DNA of 64,000 nt from Bacillus subtilis (GCF_008764245.1 NZ_VTQV01000020.1:1-64000), one strand, 5' to 3'. Numbered from the stretch's first letter, positions 33,779-44,743 are shown. Made by a program: numbers and translations. The notes: a model not told the origin generated them from the sequence alone.

Positions 33779-35056
33779 ATGAACAAAATATTAAAAGTAC
33801 TAAAGAACAAATCAAATAGGAATATATTTACTTTATTATTAGGAACAAGCACGGCCCAAGCAATACCGGTCGTTGCTTCCCTAATACTAACTCGGTTGTA
33901 TACGCCTGAAGAATATGGTGTCCTAGCGGTATTTACATCGATAATTACGATCTTAGGCTCTATTGTTACATTAAGGTATGAATTAGCTATACTAGTCCCC
34001 GCCAAAGAGCAAGATGCGGTAAATGTTTCAGTTTTATCTATTATAAGTACATTTTTGTTCTCTATAATAACATTTATTGTATTATTTTTATTTAAAGAAA
34101 CAATACTAGAAGTTTTTAAAATACAAGAGCTTGGTAATTGGTTGTTTTTGGTTCCTTTAGCAATATTATTTATGGGTTTATATAATTCTCTAAATTACTT
34201 GGCAACAAGAGTGGGGCTTTTTAAAGTAATCTCTCAAACGAGGGTATATCAAACACTTTCAGGATCGTTAATACAAATAATACTAGGTATAATGAACTTT
34301 GGGGTTGGAGGCTTAATTATAGGGGCTACCTTGACTTATTTTGTTGGTAACTTGAAAATTGTTGGGAAATTATTAGATAGTTATCAAGATAATTTTAAAC
34401 AAGTCAAAAGAACGGATTTAGTATATAATGCTAAAAAGTATATTGATTATCCAAAGTATAATGTTCCTTCAACTATGTTTAATAATATGTCTATTCAGCT
34501 AATGAGCTTTATTATCCCAGCTTTTTATTCAGCTTCACTACTTGGACAGTTTGCCTTAAGTCAAAGAATAATTATACTGCCTATGAGAGTTATAGGGAAT
34601 GCCATTACTCAAGTTTTTCTGAATGAGGCTTCCTCGGAATTAAAGGAAAAAAATAAAACGATAAATGCTTTTTTATCCACATTTAAAAAGTTATTATTTG
34701 TTTCAATTCCGCTGTACCTATGTTTGTTTTTTTCTGTAGAATATTTGATAACTACTGTATATGGTGAAACTTGGAATATTGCTGGTAAGATATCAAAAAT
34801 TTTAGTGATTCTCTTATTTTTCCGTTTTGTAGTTAGTCCACTTACAAACGTCTTGAATTTATATGAAAAGCAAAAAATTATTTTATATTGGCAGATTTCA
34901 TTATTATTATTAACTGGTCTGTCTTTAATAATATCGATTTATGGACATCTGAATTTTTATCATTTTCTAAGCCTGTATGTTGGTTTTTTAAGTTGTGACT
35001 ATATAGTTATTTTCTTTATTTGTTTCTATTTTAGTAAAAAGGAAAAAAATGTATAA
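33779..35056 (+). CDS. oligosaccharide flippase (Wzx-like)
   Basis: The 425-residue protein has about twelve hydrophobic helices and the MATE-like polysaccharide export start (TLLLGTSTAQAIPVVASLILTRLYTPEEYG). It should flip the lipid-linked repeat unit across the membrane. Its ribosome binding site is weak. From here to about 40.3 kb the genes are visibly more AT-rich than the flanks, usual for strain-variable polysaccharide genes. Confidence 0.88.
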   Translation: MNKILKVLKNKSNRNIFTLLLGTSTAQAIPVVASLILTRLYTPEEYGVLAVFTSIITILGSIVTLRYELAILVPAKEQDAVNVSVLSIISTFLFSIITFIVLFLFKETILEVFKIQELGNWLFLVPLAILFMGLYNSLNYLATRVGLFKVISQTRVYQTLSGSLIQIILGIMNFGVGGLIIGATLTYFVGNLKIVGKLLDSYQDNFKQVKRTDLVYNAKKYIDYPKYNVPSTMFNNMSIQLMSFIIPAFYSASLLGQFALSQRIIILPMRVIGNAITQVFLNEASSELKEKNKTINAFLSTFKKLLFVSIPLYLCLFFSVEYLITTVYGETWNIAGKISKILVILLFFRFVVSPLTNVLNLYEKQKIILYWQISLLLLTGLSLIISIYGHLNFYHFLSLYVGFLSCDYIVIFFICFYFSKKEKNV

Positions 35057-35078
35057 AATAGTTAGATGGAGTGTTTAA

Positions 35079-36305
35079 ATGCCAACAATTTATTTTGTTA
35101 TAGACGCACCTTATGGTTTCGTTAGTAATGGTCGAGTAAACTGGTTGTATAATTTAGCGGAACAATTTAATGAAAATAAATCTGATTTTAATGTTCATAT
35201 AATTTGCAGAAGACCAACTAATAGAAAACAAGTTTATAACCTTGAGAAACATAATAGTATAAAGATTACAACAATACCTTTTTCAGACACGAATAATATA
35301 CCGTTTCGAATATTGGATAAGGTTACATTTAGATTTTTTAATTTAATCAGGTCATACTATTTTAGCTTTATTAGCGCTCTTATCATGCTAAAAAGTAAAG
35401 AAAACGATTTTGTGTTTGGGTTGAATCCAGGATTTGAGGTCCTTCCAGGGATTATACTTAGAAGGGCTTTGAAAAAGAAAATTAATATTACATGTGTAAT
35501 GAAGGGCTTGTTCGCAGAGGAACAATTTCGGCGCCTAGGGTATCTCGAAAGCTTCTTTCTGAAACTTGAATATAAAACATTAAAAGAGTGTAATATAATA
35601 TTTTGTAATGGTTTTGATTCCAAAAAATATATTAAAGAGAAACATAACCTTGATGCAAAAATATTACCCAACGGGGTTAACACTAATGAATTTTTTAATA
35701 TAGATACTAACCGTATATCTACAGCAGATCACGCTACAAGTGAAAAGTATAAACACATAAAAAATATAGGTGAAAGTAAAAAAATTATTATGCAAGTTGG
35801 ATCTATAACTGAATACAAAGGGATTGACTATTTACTTGATGCGACTGCTGAGATTGCTAAGTTTAAAGATGACTTTGTGGTTGTGTTGATCGGAAAAGGA
35901 GCCAAGAATTCAAAATATGAGGAAACTATCCACAGACATCAATTAGGTGATAAAGTTTGCCTAATTGATGAGGTACCAAGTGAATATTTGAAGTATTTTC
36001 TAGACCTTGCTGATGTAGTTACTAATTTATCTGTTTTTGGTATTGGTTTCTCAATGGCAACCCTCGAATCTTTAGCACTTTCAAAAATTAATATTGCTTG
36101 GGACAATATAATATATAATCAGTTTTTAACAAATAGTGAAGTTGTGTTTGTAGAAAATAAGAACGCAAAATCTTTAGCTAATGCGATCATTGAAGTTTCT
36201 TATAATCCCGACAAATATGAAAATCTTAAAAATAATGGAAGGAACAAATCTTTATTATTTGATTGGCATAACATTTATAAAAATTTAATAAAGTCAGTAA
36301 CTTAG
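35079..36305 (+). CDS. glycosyltransferase (GT4-like)
   Basis: The C-terminal half has MQVGSITEYKGIDYLLDA and a donor-binding region ending ATLESLALSKINIAWDN, consistent with a GT-B retaining transferase. The usual EGxPxxxLEA is loosely kept (GIGFSMATLESLA). It should add one sugar of the repeat unit at the cytoplasmic face. The acceptor and donor are unknown. The ATG follows GGAGTG. Confidence 0.78.
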   Translation: MPTIYFVIDAPYGFVSNGRVNWLYNLAEQFNENKSDFNVHIICRRPTNRKQVYNLEKHNSIKITTIPFSDTNNIPFRILDKVTFRFFNLIRSYYFSFISALIMLKSKENDFVFGLNPGFEVLPGIILRRALKKKINITCVMKGLFAEEQFRRLGYLESFFLKLEYKTLKECNIIFCNGFDSKKYIKEKHNLDAKILPNGVNTNEFFNIDTNRISTADHATSEKYKHIKNIGESKKIIMQVGSITEYKGIDYLLDATAEIAKFKDDFVVVLIGKGAKNSKYEETIHRHQLGDKVCLIDEVPSEYLKYFLDLADVVTNLSVFGIGFSMATLESLALSKINIAWDNIIYNQFLTNSEVVFVENKNAKSLANAIIEVSYNPDKYENLKNNGRNKSLLFDWHNIYKNLIKSVT

Positions 36306-36582
36306 AAACCAAGAATATCACTATATTTGTAAATGTTTTATTTCAATGGTGAATTTTTATATTGTTATCTATTTAGGGTTATAGATATGTTACATTTGTG
36401 AGTAATTGGTTGCGAAAAAAGCCAATTTGAACTCAATTTAAATAAAACCAAAAGTCTACTTATACCCTTTTGGCTACTCCTAAGTTCCCAGGGACAATTG
36501 GATTAATAGAGGTCAAATCAAATTAGTATCTTATAAAAAAGGATAAATTTAATGTGTTAATGATTGTTCTGGGGGGAGAAAA

Positions 36583-37980
36583 TTGTTTTTTATATATTAT
36601 TTATCACTACTTTATTCTTTAATCATGGTAAAAAAGTTAACTGGTGGTATATTAATACCAAAAATGTTTAACATTGTTTATTTGTTTTTTACACTTTTTG
36701 TTTTTATTGGGGGATATTCCATATACTTTTATAATGATGAATTTCCAGACAAGGATATTGCACTTAAAGCAACAATTGGGATAATTTTAACGATGTATCT
36801 TCTTCCGCTGGGCTATTTTATTTCTAAGTTTTTACAAAAAAAGACAACAGTTAATAGTCGCCGTTCATTTACCAATATTTATCCGGGTGAGATTAATAAA
36901 AAAGGTTTGTTTTTAATTGTTTGCATAATACTTTATTCTTGTTACCTATATTATTCAAGTTTAAATAGTATCCCAATACTTTCAGTTTTTGATAACAGTT
37001 TAGAAAGTAAATATGAGTTGGCTGAGCTTAGGAGTAATGCCACTAATAACCTGCAGTATAATGGCAAGAGTTATATATTTAAGTTATTAGTGGGTTATAG
37101 AGATTTTATTCAAATCACCTTACTCTCGTTAGTAACAGGTTTTTTTCTTTTAAAATATAAACATAACAAGTCAAGTGTTAACTTGCTTATCTTTATGATC
37201 TTCCTTTTACTCCTTTTATTTAATTCAGTTTCGGCGCTAAAAAAAGCAGATATAATTTTTGTTGTTTTATTTTTATACTTTGTAAATAGCTATGATAATT
37301 ATAAAAGAAATACTAGAACGATTATTGATAAACATAAAATAATAAAGTTAAGCCTATTAGGCACTATAAGTTTTGTAATGCTGATTGCTTTATATTCATT
37401 ATTCATGAAAATACCTTTAAATAATATAGGAATGATAATATCTTCTATATTTGAAAGGATCTTTATTAGTAGCATTAAACCACTATATTTTTACTTTGGT
37501 ACTTTTCCGGGATATCACGACTTTTTAATGGGTAAATCATTTACTCCTACAATGTTTGCAGGGATATTAAACTATGATACTTTCAAAATAGAACAATATA
37601 TATTTAGTATAATGAGCCCACATATAATAGATAGGGAAATTATTGGGACGGCCCCAACTGTTTTCATTGCTGAGCTTTATGCAAACTTTGGTTACCTTCC
37701 AATGATACTAGGAATAGTATTGGTGGGAGCAATAATTGGTTACTTGGAAGGTAAATTGGAAAATCTGCGTTATTCTTATTTAAATATTTCATTTTATATA
37801 ATCCTTGCATTTACAATAAAAGACATTTCTATTAGTTCTATTCAATCGGTCGTAGGGTTTCCAACAATAATTAGTAAAGTTTTAATTTTTTTGCTTCTCA
37901 CATATATTCTTTTGTTTCCAAATAAAAAGACCAAAAAGCCTTCAATTAATATACAAACTCCAGCTAGGAAAGGAGCATAA
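36583..37980 (+). CDS. polysaccharide repeat-unit polymerase (Wzy-like)
   Basis: A 465-residue protein of about eleven hydrophobic helices, with a large hydrophilic loop before the C-terminal helices (FGTFPGYHDFLMGKSFTPTMFAG... GTAPTVFIAELYANFGYLPMI). The FIAELYANFGY stretch resembles O-antigen polymerases. It should join flipped repeat units outside the membrane. The start is TTG after GGGGGGAG. The 277 bp upstream is AT-rich without a gene. Confidence 0.82.
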   Translation: MFFIYYLSLLYSLIMVKKLTGGILIPKMFNIVYLFFTLFVFIGGYSIYFYNDEFPDKDIALKATIGIILTMYLLPLGYFISKFLQKKTTVNSRRSFTNIYPGEINKKGLFLIVCIILYSCYLYYSSLNSIPILSVFDNSLESKYELAELRSNATNNLQYNGKSYIFKLLVGYRDFIQITLLSLVTGFFLLKYKHNKSSVNLLIFMIFLLLLLFNSVSALKKADIIFVVLFLYFVNSYDNYKRNTRTIIDKHKIIKLSLLGTISFVMLIALYSLFMKIPLNNIGMIISSIFERIFISSIKPLYFYFGTFPGYHDFLMGKSFTPTMFAGILNYDTFKIEQYIFSIMSPHIIDREIIGTAPTVFIAELYANFGYLPMILGIVLVGAIIGYLEGKLENLRYSYLNISFYIILAFTIKDISISSIQSVVGFPTIISKVLIFLLLTYILLFPNKKTKKPSINIQTPARKGA

Positions 37981-37982
37981 AA

Positions 37983-39194
37983 TTGAAAATATTAGTAATA
38001 TCCCATATGTTTCCTTCTTCTGTAAAAAAAATAAATGGGGTTTTTGTTCATGAGCAAGTAAAAAAGTTAATTGAAATGGGGCATGAAGTAAGAATAATAG
38101 CACCAGTACCGAAAGTTCCTCCTTTTTTTAAATATATCTCTGTAAAATGGAAAAAATATTATTCTATAACTTTAAAAAAAGAATTTGATGATCATATTGT
38201 TTATTATCCAAGGTACATAGCTTTACCGGGAAATATTAATTTTCATACTTCTGGTATAAGGATGTATCTTGGAATAAGGAAGACAGTTAAAATGATAAAT
38301 AAGGAGTTTGATTTTGATATTATTCACGCCCATGTTGCGTTACCAGATGGCTATGCAGCTATGAAAGTCGCAAGTATATATGGGAAACCCTTAATTACTA
38401 CTATTCACGGTCAAGACTTTCAACAGACGATTTACAAAAATGAAAAATGTAAAAATGCCGTAGAGAAAGTATTACAAGCAGCTGAAAAGACTGTTCTTGT
38501 GAGTGGTAAGTTAAATCGGATTAGAAAAAAAGCATTTCCAGTTTTACAAGATGATAAATTTACGGTAATTAATAATGGAGTATCAGACTTTTTTATTGAA
38601 AATTTTACAGAACAAAATCCAAAATCTGAATTTACTTTATTAAGTGTTTCAAATTTAATAGAGACGAAGGGTATAGATATAAATATTAAAGCCTTATCTA
38701 TGATTGTAAAGCAATATCCGAAAGTACGGTATAATATTATTGGAGATGGGCCCAAAAAGCCAGAACTAGTCAATTTAGCTAAAAAATTAAATTTAGAGAA
38801 TAATATTCGCTTTCTTGGAACACAGTCAAGACAAGATGTGAAGAAAAATATGTTAGAAGCAGATGTATTTATTCTGCCTAGTTGGAATGAAGCCTTTGGA
38901 GTAGTATATATTGAGGCAATGGCTACCGGTTTACCAGTCATTGGGTGTAAAGGTGAAGGGATAGAGGATATAGTCGAAGATGGAAAAGAAGGTTACTTGA
39001 TAAGCCCTAAAAATGTTTCGGAATTAGGTGAAAAGGTCTTATTTTTAATCTCTAATGCTAAATTAAGACAGAAACTAGGTGGAAATGCAAGAAATAAAGT
39101 AAAAGCTTCATTCACTTGGAGTCATAAGGCAATAGAACTAACAGAGTTATATAATAATATTCTTGAAAAAAAATCCTTGGAGAGGGATTTATAA
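37983..39194 (+). CDS. glycosyltransferase, GT4 family
   Basis: A complete GT-B enzyme of 403 residues: N-lobe ISHMFPSSVKKINGVFVHEQ, central DIIHAHVALPDGYAA and TTIHGQDF, C-lobe SVSNLIETKGIDINIKA and EAFGVVYIEAMATGLPVIG with the EX7E motif. It acts on the lipid-linked intermediate in the cytoplasm. TTG follows AAAGGAGC. It is two bases from the polymerase stop and directly joined to the next transferase. Confidence 0.88.
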   Translation: MKILVISHMFPSSVKKINGVFVHEQVKKLIEMGHEVRIIAPVPKVPPFFKYISVKWKKYYSITLKKEFDDHIVYYPRYIALPGNINFHTSGIRMYLGIRKTVKMINKEFDFDIIHAHVALPDGYAAMKVASIYGKPLITTIHGQDFQQTIYKNEKCKNAVEKVLQAAEKTVLVSGKLNRIRKKAFPVLQDDKFTVINNGVSDFFIENFTEQNPKSEFTLLSVSNLIETKGIDINIKALSMIVKQYPKVRYNIIGDGPKKPELVNLAKKLNLENNIRFLGTQSRQDVKKNMLEADVFILPSWNEAFGVVYIEAMATGLPVIGCKGEGIEDIVEDGKEGYLISPKNVSELGEKVLFLISNAKLRQKLGGNARNKVKASFTWSHKAIELTELYNNILEKKSLERDL

Positions 39195-40331
39195 ATGAAA
39201 ATATTACATTTATGCTCTTATTATACTGGGAATAAACTATACTCCAAATTATTTTCGGAACTTACTCGTATTATTGACAACCAAACTATATATATACCGA
39301 TTCGATCTCAAAAATTAATAAATAAAAATAAGATAGATATGCAAAATTTGGAGTATCTTTACGATTTAATTTTAAATAAGTATGATAGATTTTTATATAG
39401 AGGGAAAATTAAAAAGCAACAAAGAAGAATCGAAGAAAATATTCCATCAATCAACGCGTTTGATACCATACATGCACATACCTTATTTAGTGATGGTGGA
39501 ACAGCCTATTTATTAAAGCAAAAATACGGAATCAATTATGTTGTAAGTATACGAAATACAGATATTCATGTTTTCTATAAATATGGGCTTCACTTAAGGC
39601 CGTTTATTTATAAAGTGTTAAAAAATGCATCTGCCATTGTTTTTATATCTCACGCTTACCAGAAAAAGACGTTTGATTTGTTACCAAGCAAAATAGTTGA
39701 GCTAATAAGGGATAAGTCTAAAGTAATTCCAAATGGAATTGACGAAAAGTGGTTTAATTTGGCACCTGTTGTTAAAAGTGAATCTCCGAATAAACTTCGA
39801 CTATTGTTTACCGGTTCTCTTGATAAAAATAAAAATTTAAGTTCAGTACTCAAATTGGGAACGCTTCTTCAGTCAGAAAATGTTGATTTTTATTTAAATG
39901 TGGCTGGAGATGGCCCTTTATTTGATCAATGCAGATTAAAAACAAAACAGATGGGTCTAGATAATAGAGTTAAATTCCATGGGAATATATCTAAAGAAGA
40001 GCTAATTTGTATTGCTGATAATTCAGATGTGTTTATACTGCCCTCTTACAAGGAAACATTTGGTATATCTTACATCGAAGCGATGTCACGCGGCTTACCA
40101 ATAATTTACACGCGGAATGAAGGGGTAGACGGTTATTTTCCGGAAGGAAAAGTAGGATATTCAACTGATCCAGATGATATAATTGAAATGAAGGACAGAT
40201 TAAATCTTATCGTTAAAGATTATAATACTTTTTCTAGTAATAGTGCTAACGAAGCAAGAAAGTTTAATTGGCAAGATATTGCGCTTAAATACTTCGAGTT
40301 ACATACTAATATTAGAACAAAAAAAATATAA
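39195..40331 (+). CDS. glycosyltransferase, GT4 family
   Basis: A 378-residue GT-B enzyme: FDTIHAHTLFSDGGTAY, SIRNTDIHVFYKY, LLFTGSLDKNKNLSSVLK and the donor motif KETFGISYIEAMSRGLPIIY. It directly follows the preceding transferase stop. Donor and acceptor sugars cannot be assigned. The ATG follows GGAGAGGG. Confidence 0.88.
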   Translation: MKILHLCSYYTGNKLYSKLFSELTRIIDNQTIYIPIRSQKLINKNKIDMQNLEYLYDLILNKYDRFLYRGKIKKQQRRIEENIPSINAFDTIHAHTLFSDGGTAYLLKQKYGINYVVSIRNTDIHVFYKYGLHLRPFIYKVLKNASAIVFISHAYQKKTFDLLPSKIVELIRDKSKVIPNGIDEKWFNLAPVVKSESPNKLRLLFTGSLDKNKNLSSVLKLGTLLQSENVDFYLNVAGDGPLFDQCRLKTKQMGLDNRVKFHGNISKEELICIADNSDVFILPSYKETFGISYIEAMSRGLPIIYTRNEGVDGYFPEGKVGYSTDPDDIIEMKDRLNLIVKDYNTFSSNSANEARKFNWQDIALKYFELHTNIRTKKI

Positions 40332-40350
40332 GGAACGGGAAAGGTGTTTT

Positions 40351-41463
40351 ATGAAAATCCAAATGCTAGATTTATCTGAACAATATTTATCGATGAAGGA
40401 AGAAATCATAACTAAATTAGATGAGGTAATGTCATCATCTCGTTTTATTTTAGGAGATAATGTCAAAAAGCTTGAGGGAGATGTGGCTAAATATAGCAAT
40501 GTAGACCACGGAATTGGCGTTGGAAATGGTAGTGACGCGATCCATATTGCATTACAAGCTGCTGGTGTTGGTAAAGGAGACGAGGTAATTACTACTGCTT
40601 TTACCTTCTTTGCTACTGGGGGAGCTATTGCCCGTCTAGATGCTACTCCTGTATTCGTTGATATCGACCCTATTACCTTTAATATTGATCCTGCAAAAAT
40701 TGAAGCAGCCATCAATGAGAAAACAAAAGCTATTATTCCGGTACATTTGTATGGCCAAATGGCAGATATGGAGGCTATAAAAGACATAGCCGATAAATAT
40801 AATTTAGTAGTTGTAGAGGATGCAGCCCAAGCCATAGGGGCAAAGCAAAATGGAAAAAGTGTTGGTGAGCTTGGAACTGCTGCAGCCTATAGTTTCTTCC
40901 CTACCAAGAATTTAGGTGCTTATGGTGACGGAGGAATGATCGTTACCGATGATGAACAATTGGCAGAAAATGCTAGGGTTATTCGTGTACACGGAAGCAA
41001 ACCTAAATATTATCACAATGTACTTGGTTATAACAGTCGTTTGGATGAACTTCAAGCGGCAATTTTAAATGTAAAATTTCCTCATCTTGATGATTGGTCA
41101 AGGGCAAGACGTGAAAGAGCTTCATATTATACAGAGAAGCTTAATGAGGTACTAAGTGATGTTATTACTACACCGGTTGAAAAAGAAGGATATTATCATG
41201 TCTATCATCAATATACTCTGAGAGTTTCAAATCGAGATGAACTCCAAGCATATTTAAAGGAGCAAGGGATTGCTACAATGATTTATTACCCTCTTCCATT
41301 GCATATTCAACCTGTGTTTAAAGATTTAGGTTATAGTGAAGGAAATTTACCAGAAACAGAAAAAGCCACTAAAGAAGCTCTTTCGCTACCGATGTATCCT
41401 GAATTGAAGCGTGAAGATCAAGATTATGTGATAGCTAAAATACTTGAATTTTATTCAAAATAA
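40351..41463 (+). CDS. DegT/DnrJ aminotransferase (WlbC/WbpE-like)
   Basis: A PLP-dependent sugar aminotransferase of 370 residues: VGNGSDAIHIALQAAG, VEDAAQAIGA, and the PLP lysine in FFPTKNLGAYGDGGM. With the WlbA-like oxidoreductase it should aminate the 3-keto intermediate of UDP-GlcNAcA to UDP-GlcNAc3NA. The ATG follows GGGAAAGGTG; a longer frame runs back into the transferase gene. Confidence 0.88.
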   Translation: MKIQMLDLSEQYLSMKEEIITKLDEVMSSSRFILGDNVKKLEGDVAKYSNVDHGIGVGNGSDAIHIALQAAGVGKGDEVITTAFTFFATGGAIARLDATPVFVDIDPITFNIDPAKIEAAINEKTKAIIPVHLYGQMADMEAIKDIADKYNLVVVEDAAQAIGAKQNGKSVGELGTAAAYSFFPTKNLGAYGDGGMIVTDDEQLAENARVIRVHGSKPKYYHNVLGYNSRLDELQAAILNVKFPHLDDWSRARRERASYYTEKLNEVLSDVITTPVEKEGYYHVYHQYTLRVSNRDELQAYLKEQGIATMIYYPLPLHIQPVFKDLGYSEGNLPETEKATKEALSLPMYPELKREDQDYVIAKILEFYSK

Positions 41464-41476
41464 ATTGGTATATTTT

Positions 41477-41511
41477 AATAAGCCTCTTGATCATATAGAG
41501 GCTTATTTATT
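41477..41511 (+). terminator. intra-operon terminator or attenuator
   Basis: AATAAGCCTCT and AGAGGCTTATT form a strong stem with a 9-base loop, followed by TATTTT. It lies between the aminotransferase and acetyltransferase genes, which work in one pathway, so partial read-through is expected. Confidence 0.7.
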
Positions 41512-41527
41512 TTAAGGAGCGATAAAA

Positions 41528-42241
41528 GTGACTAATCCTATGAATAAAGGAAATAACGTTATCATCCAAGAAGAAGTTTCTTTTGGTGAAAATGTGGTTA
41601 TTGGAAATAACGTTGTTATATATAAAGGTACGAAAATTGGAAGTAACGTTATTATTCAAGATAATGTTGTTATAGGAAAGCAACCTACTAGAGCCAAAGC
41701 CTCCATACTTCCGGAAACAAAACTTTTGCCTTCATCTATTATTGGAGACGGAGTTACTCTTGGGACTTCTTCTATCATATATGCGAATGCAACGATAGGG
41801 GATGAAGTCTTTGTTGCAGATTTAGCAACTATACGTGAACGGGTTACCGTTGGCGAAAGAACCATCGTAGGCCGTGGCGTAGCTATTGAAAATGATAGTA
41901 AAGTAGGAAGAAGATGTAAGTTAGAAACTAATTGTTATATAACGGCATATTCAGAGCTTGGAGATGATGTGTTTATTGCTCCATGTGTAGTAACGACGAA
42001 TGATAATTATATGGCTAGAAGCAAAGAAAGATTCGATAAATTTAAAGGTATTACGGTAAAAGATGGTGGACGTATAGGAGCAAATTCTACAATTTTACCT
42101 GGTAAAGTTATTCATGAGGATGGAGCTGTGGCTGCAGCTAGTGTAGTTACAAAAGATGTAGACCAAGAGACGATAGTTGTTGGAACCCCAGCAAAAGAGT
42201 TAAGAAAAGTACCAGAGAATCAATTGTTAAGGAACCAATAA
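41528..42241 (+). CDS. left-handed beta-helix N-acetyltransferase (WlbB/WbpD-like)
   Basis: The whole 237-residue protein is built of hexapeptide repeats (NVVIGNNVVIYKGTKIGSNV, GDGVTLGTSSIIYANATIGD and on). The ending AAASVVTKDVDQETIVVGTPAKELRK is usual for sugar N-acetyltransferases. It should acetylate the 3-amino group to give UDP-GlcNAc(3NAc)A. GTG start after AAGGAGCG. Confidence 0.86.
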   Translation: MTNPMNKGNNVIIQEEVSFGENVVIGNNVVIYKGTKIGSNVIIQDNVVIGKQPTRAKASILPETKLLPSSIIGDGVTLGTSSIIYANATIGDEVFVADLATIRERVTVGERTIVGRGVAIENDSKVGRRCKLETNCYITAYSELGDDVFIAPCVVTTNDNYMARSKERFDKFKGITVKDGGRIGANSTILPGKVIHEDGAVAAASVVTKDVDQETIVVGTPAKELRKVPENQLLRNQ

Positions 42242-42253
42242 TGAGGTATTGTT

Positions 42254-43510
42254 GTGAATATTTGGATATTTAACCATTACGCCACAGCTCCTAATCATGT
42301 TGGCGGATCAAGGCATTTTGACCTTTCAAAACAATTAGTTAAAAAGGGGCATTCTGTGACCATCTTTGCTTCTTCATTTAATCACTTTTCAAAACAAGAA
42401 ATGGTATTTAATCATGGGAATAACCGAGGTTATGAATGTGAAAATATAGAGGGTGTTGATTATGTATGGATCCATACTCCACCATACAAAAGTTCAATTG
42501 CACGCTTGAAAAATATCTTTAGTTATACAAGAAGAGCTTATAAAGTGGCAAAGAAGATAATGAGACGTGAAAAACCTGACGTAATAATTGGATCGTCAGT
42601 ACATCCATTTGCAGCAATTATTGCATATCTAATCTCCAGAAAAATACCAGGTTGCAAATTTTATTTTGAGGAAAGAGATTTGTGGCCACAAACATTTGTT
42701 GACTTCGGTAAAATATCACCCAAGAATCCACTTACTAAAATATTGTATAAATTAGAAAAGTTCTTGTATGAAAAGAGTGATAGAGTTATTGTTTTATTTG
42801 ATAAAGCGCAGAAATATGTTGAATCAAAAGGCGTTGATTCTAAAAAAATTCTATTTATTCCTAATGGAGTAGAATTAGAAAGATATAAATACTTAAAGAA
42901 GTCAAAAATAATAGATGATTATTATTCCGGGTTAGAGGGGAAATTTATTGTAGTATACACAGGATCGCATGGCATCGCTAATCATTTGGATCCAGTTATT
43001 GAGTTATTCTCAAAAATTCGAGATGAATCACGAATTCATTTGATAATGGTAGGAAATGGTTCTGAAAAAGAGCGTTTGATGAGAATGGCAAGTAAAAAAG
43101 ATCTCATAAATGTCTCGTTTTATGACTCTATTCCAAAGTCGGATATTCCCTATTTATTAAGTAGAGCTGATATGAGCATTATTTCGATCTTAGATTCTCC
43201 TTTATATAAATGGGGATTTAGTATGAACAAGTTATATGATTACATGGCTGCAGGCTTACCAATTATAATGGTTGCAAATCAGAGCATTGTGGGAGAACTA
43301 TCTAAACAAGACGGAGTATATGTGGATACTAAATTGGACAATTTAGCAAAGGTTATTATAGAATACGCAAATTCAGAAGATAAATCTCAATCTCAAAATC
43401 TAAAACAGTATGTAGAAAAAACTTACTCTTGGGATATATTATCGGATCGGCTAGAAAGTGTTATAATTAACGATACAAGGGATTTGATATTACATGAAAA
43501 GGATATTTGA
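42254..43510 (+). CDS. glycosyltransferase, GT4 family (WbuB-like)
   Basis: The start [23 protein letters not shown] and the block [15 protein letters not shown] are typical of WbuB-type GT4 transferases, which often make amino-sugar linkages. [22 protein letters not shown] gives the donor site. It overlaps the initiating transferase gene by 17 bp, so the two products may act in succession. GTG start after GAGGTATT. Confidence 0.87.
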   Translation: MNIWIFNHYATAPNHVGGSRHFDLSKQLVKKGHSVTIFASSFNHFSKQEMVFNHGNNRGYECENIEGVDYVWIHTPPYKSSIARLKNIFSYTRRAYKVAKKIMRREKPDVIIGSSVHPFAAIIAYLISRKIPGCKFYFEERDLWPQTFVDFGKISPKNPLTKILYKLEKFLYEKSDRVIVLFDKAQKYVESKGVDSKKILFIPNGVELERYKYLKKSKIIDDYYSGLEGKFIVVYTGSHGIANHLDPVIELFSKIRDESRIHLIMVGNGSEKERLMRMASKKDLINVSFYDSIPKSDIPYLLSRADMSIISILDSPLYKWGFSMNKLYDYMAAGLPIIMVANQSIVGELSKQDGVYVDTKLDNLAKVIIEYANSEDKSQSQNLKQYVEKTYSWDILSDRLESVIINDTRDLILHEKDI

Positions 43511-44090
43511 CTTTTTATGCTCTTTTTTCCTAATACTTATTCTAAGTCCCCTTATACTATTGGTAGGGATTTTAATTCGGTTTAAACTTGGCTCCCCTGT
43601 AATATTTAAACAACAGCGTCCAGGATTAAATGAAAAACCTTTCTTTGTTTATAAATTTCGAACGATGACAGATGAACGTGACGAGTTTGGAAAATTTCTA
43701 CCGGACCATCTAAGAATGACAAGGTTTGGACAGCTGTTGAGAAAATTAAGTTTGGATGAGTTACCGCAACTTTTTAATGTGTTGAAAGGTGATTTGAGCT
43801 TAGTAGGTCCCCGTCCGTTGTTAATGGAGTATCTCGAACTTTATACCCCAGAGCAAGCTCGCCGCCATGAGGTCCGGCCCGGTATCACAGGTTGGGCACA
43901 GGTAAATGGGCGAAATGCAATTACTTGGGAGGAAAAGTTTAAATTAGATGTATGGTATGTAGAAAATCAAACTTTGTGGCTGGACTTGAAAATTTTATTT
44001 TTAACAGTGATGAAGGTTTTTAAAACAGAAGGAATCAGTCAAGACGGACATGTTACCATTGAAAAATTTTCTGGAACAAAGGATGTATGA
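43494..44090 (+). CDS. initiating sugar-phosphate transferase (PglC-like)
   Basis: A 198-residue monotopic enzyme: re-entrant hydrophobic helix (about 5-27), [20 protein letters not shown], and the Asp-Glu dyad in [24 protein letters not shown]. The small size and the neighbours PglD- and PglE-like fit PglC, which moves phospho-diacetylbacillosamine from UDP to undecaprenyl phosphate and so starts each repeat unit. The next gene overlaps by four bases (ATGA). Confidence 0.9.
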   Translation: MKRIFDFLCSFFLILILSPLILLVGILIRFKLGSPVIFKQQRPGLNEKPFFVYKFRTMTDERDEFGKFLPDHLRMTRFGQLLRKLSLDELPQLFNVLKGDLSLVGPRPLLMEYLELYTPEQARRHEVRPGITGWAQVNGRNAITWEEKFKLDVWYVENQTLWLDLKILFLTVMKVFKTEGISQDGHVTIEKFSGTKDV

Positions 44091-44728
44091 TATCTGTGAA
44101 ACCATTGGTAATTATTGGAGAAGGTGGTCACAGTAAAGTGGTCCAAGATATCATTCGTGTTTCAAATGAATATGAAATTATGGCTATATTGGATGATAAA
44201 TATAAAAGTAAGAATTTGTGTAAAGAGACTGGAATCAGTAGAGGCCCAGTTTCTTGTGCTTTCAATTTTATCCAGTCAGAAGTCAACTTTATTATTGCAA
44301 TAGGTAGTAATCAAATAAGGAAAAAAATTGCTAGTTTGCTAAAGCGACAAAACGCGAAATTTGCTTCAGTCATTCACCCATCTGCTATGATTAGTCCAAC
44401 TGCCAAACTTGGAGTGGGGATAGTAATTATGCCTAATGCAGTAATTAATTCGGATGCTGAAGTAGGTAACCATGTAATAATTAATACAGCTTCAGTTATA
44501 GAGCACGATAATAATATTGCTGATTTCGTACATGTTTCCCCAGGTGCGATACTTGCGGGAGATGTAACCGTCAATGAGGGAACTCAAGTAGGGGCAGGAT
44601 CAACCATAATACAAGGAAGAAAAGTGGATAAATGGTCTATAGTAGGAGCCGGTGCGACAGTAATAAGTGATATTCCAGCAGGAGTAATAGCAGTAGGAGT
44701 ACCCGCAAAGATTATTAAGGAAATATAA
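44087..44728 (+). CDS. UDP-amino-sugar N-acetyltransferase (PglD-like)
   Basis: An N-terminal Rossmann-like UDP-binding domain ([17 protein letters not shown]) is joined to a C-terminal left-handed beta-helix ([20 protein letters not shown]). The catalytic His lies in [18 protein letters not shown]. It should convert UDP-4-amino-4,6-dideoxy-GlcNAc to UDP-diacetylbacillosamine. It lies between the PglC- and PglE-like genes as in other bacillosamine loci. Confidence 0.88.
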   Translation: MISVKPLVIIGEGGHSKVVQDIIRVSNEYEIMAILDDKYKSKNLCKETGISRGPVSCAFNFIQSEVNFIIAIGSNQIRKKIASLLKRQNAKFASVIHPSAMISPTAKLGVGIVIMPNAVINSDAEVGNHVIINTASVIEHDNNIADFVHVSPGAILAGDVTVNEGTQVGAGSTIIQGRKVDKWSIVGAGATVISDIPAGVIAVGVPAKIIKEI

Positions 44729-44743
44729 TAAAGAGGTGTTTAT

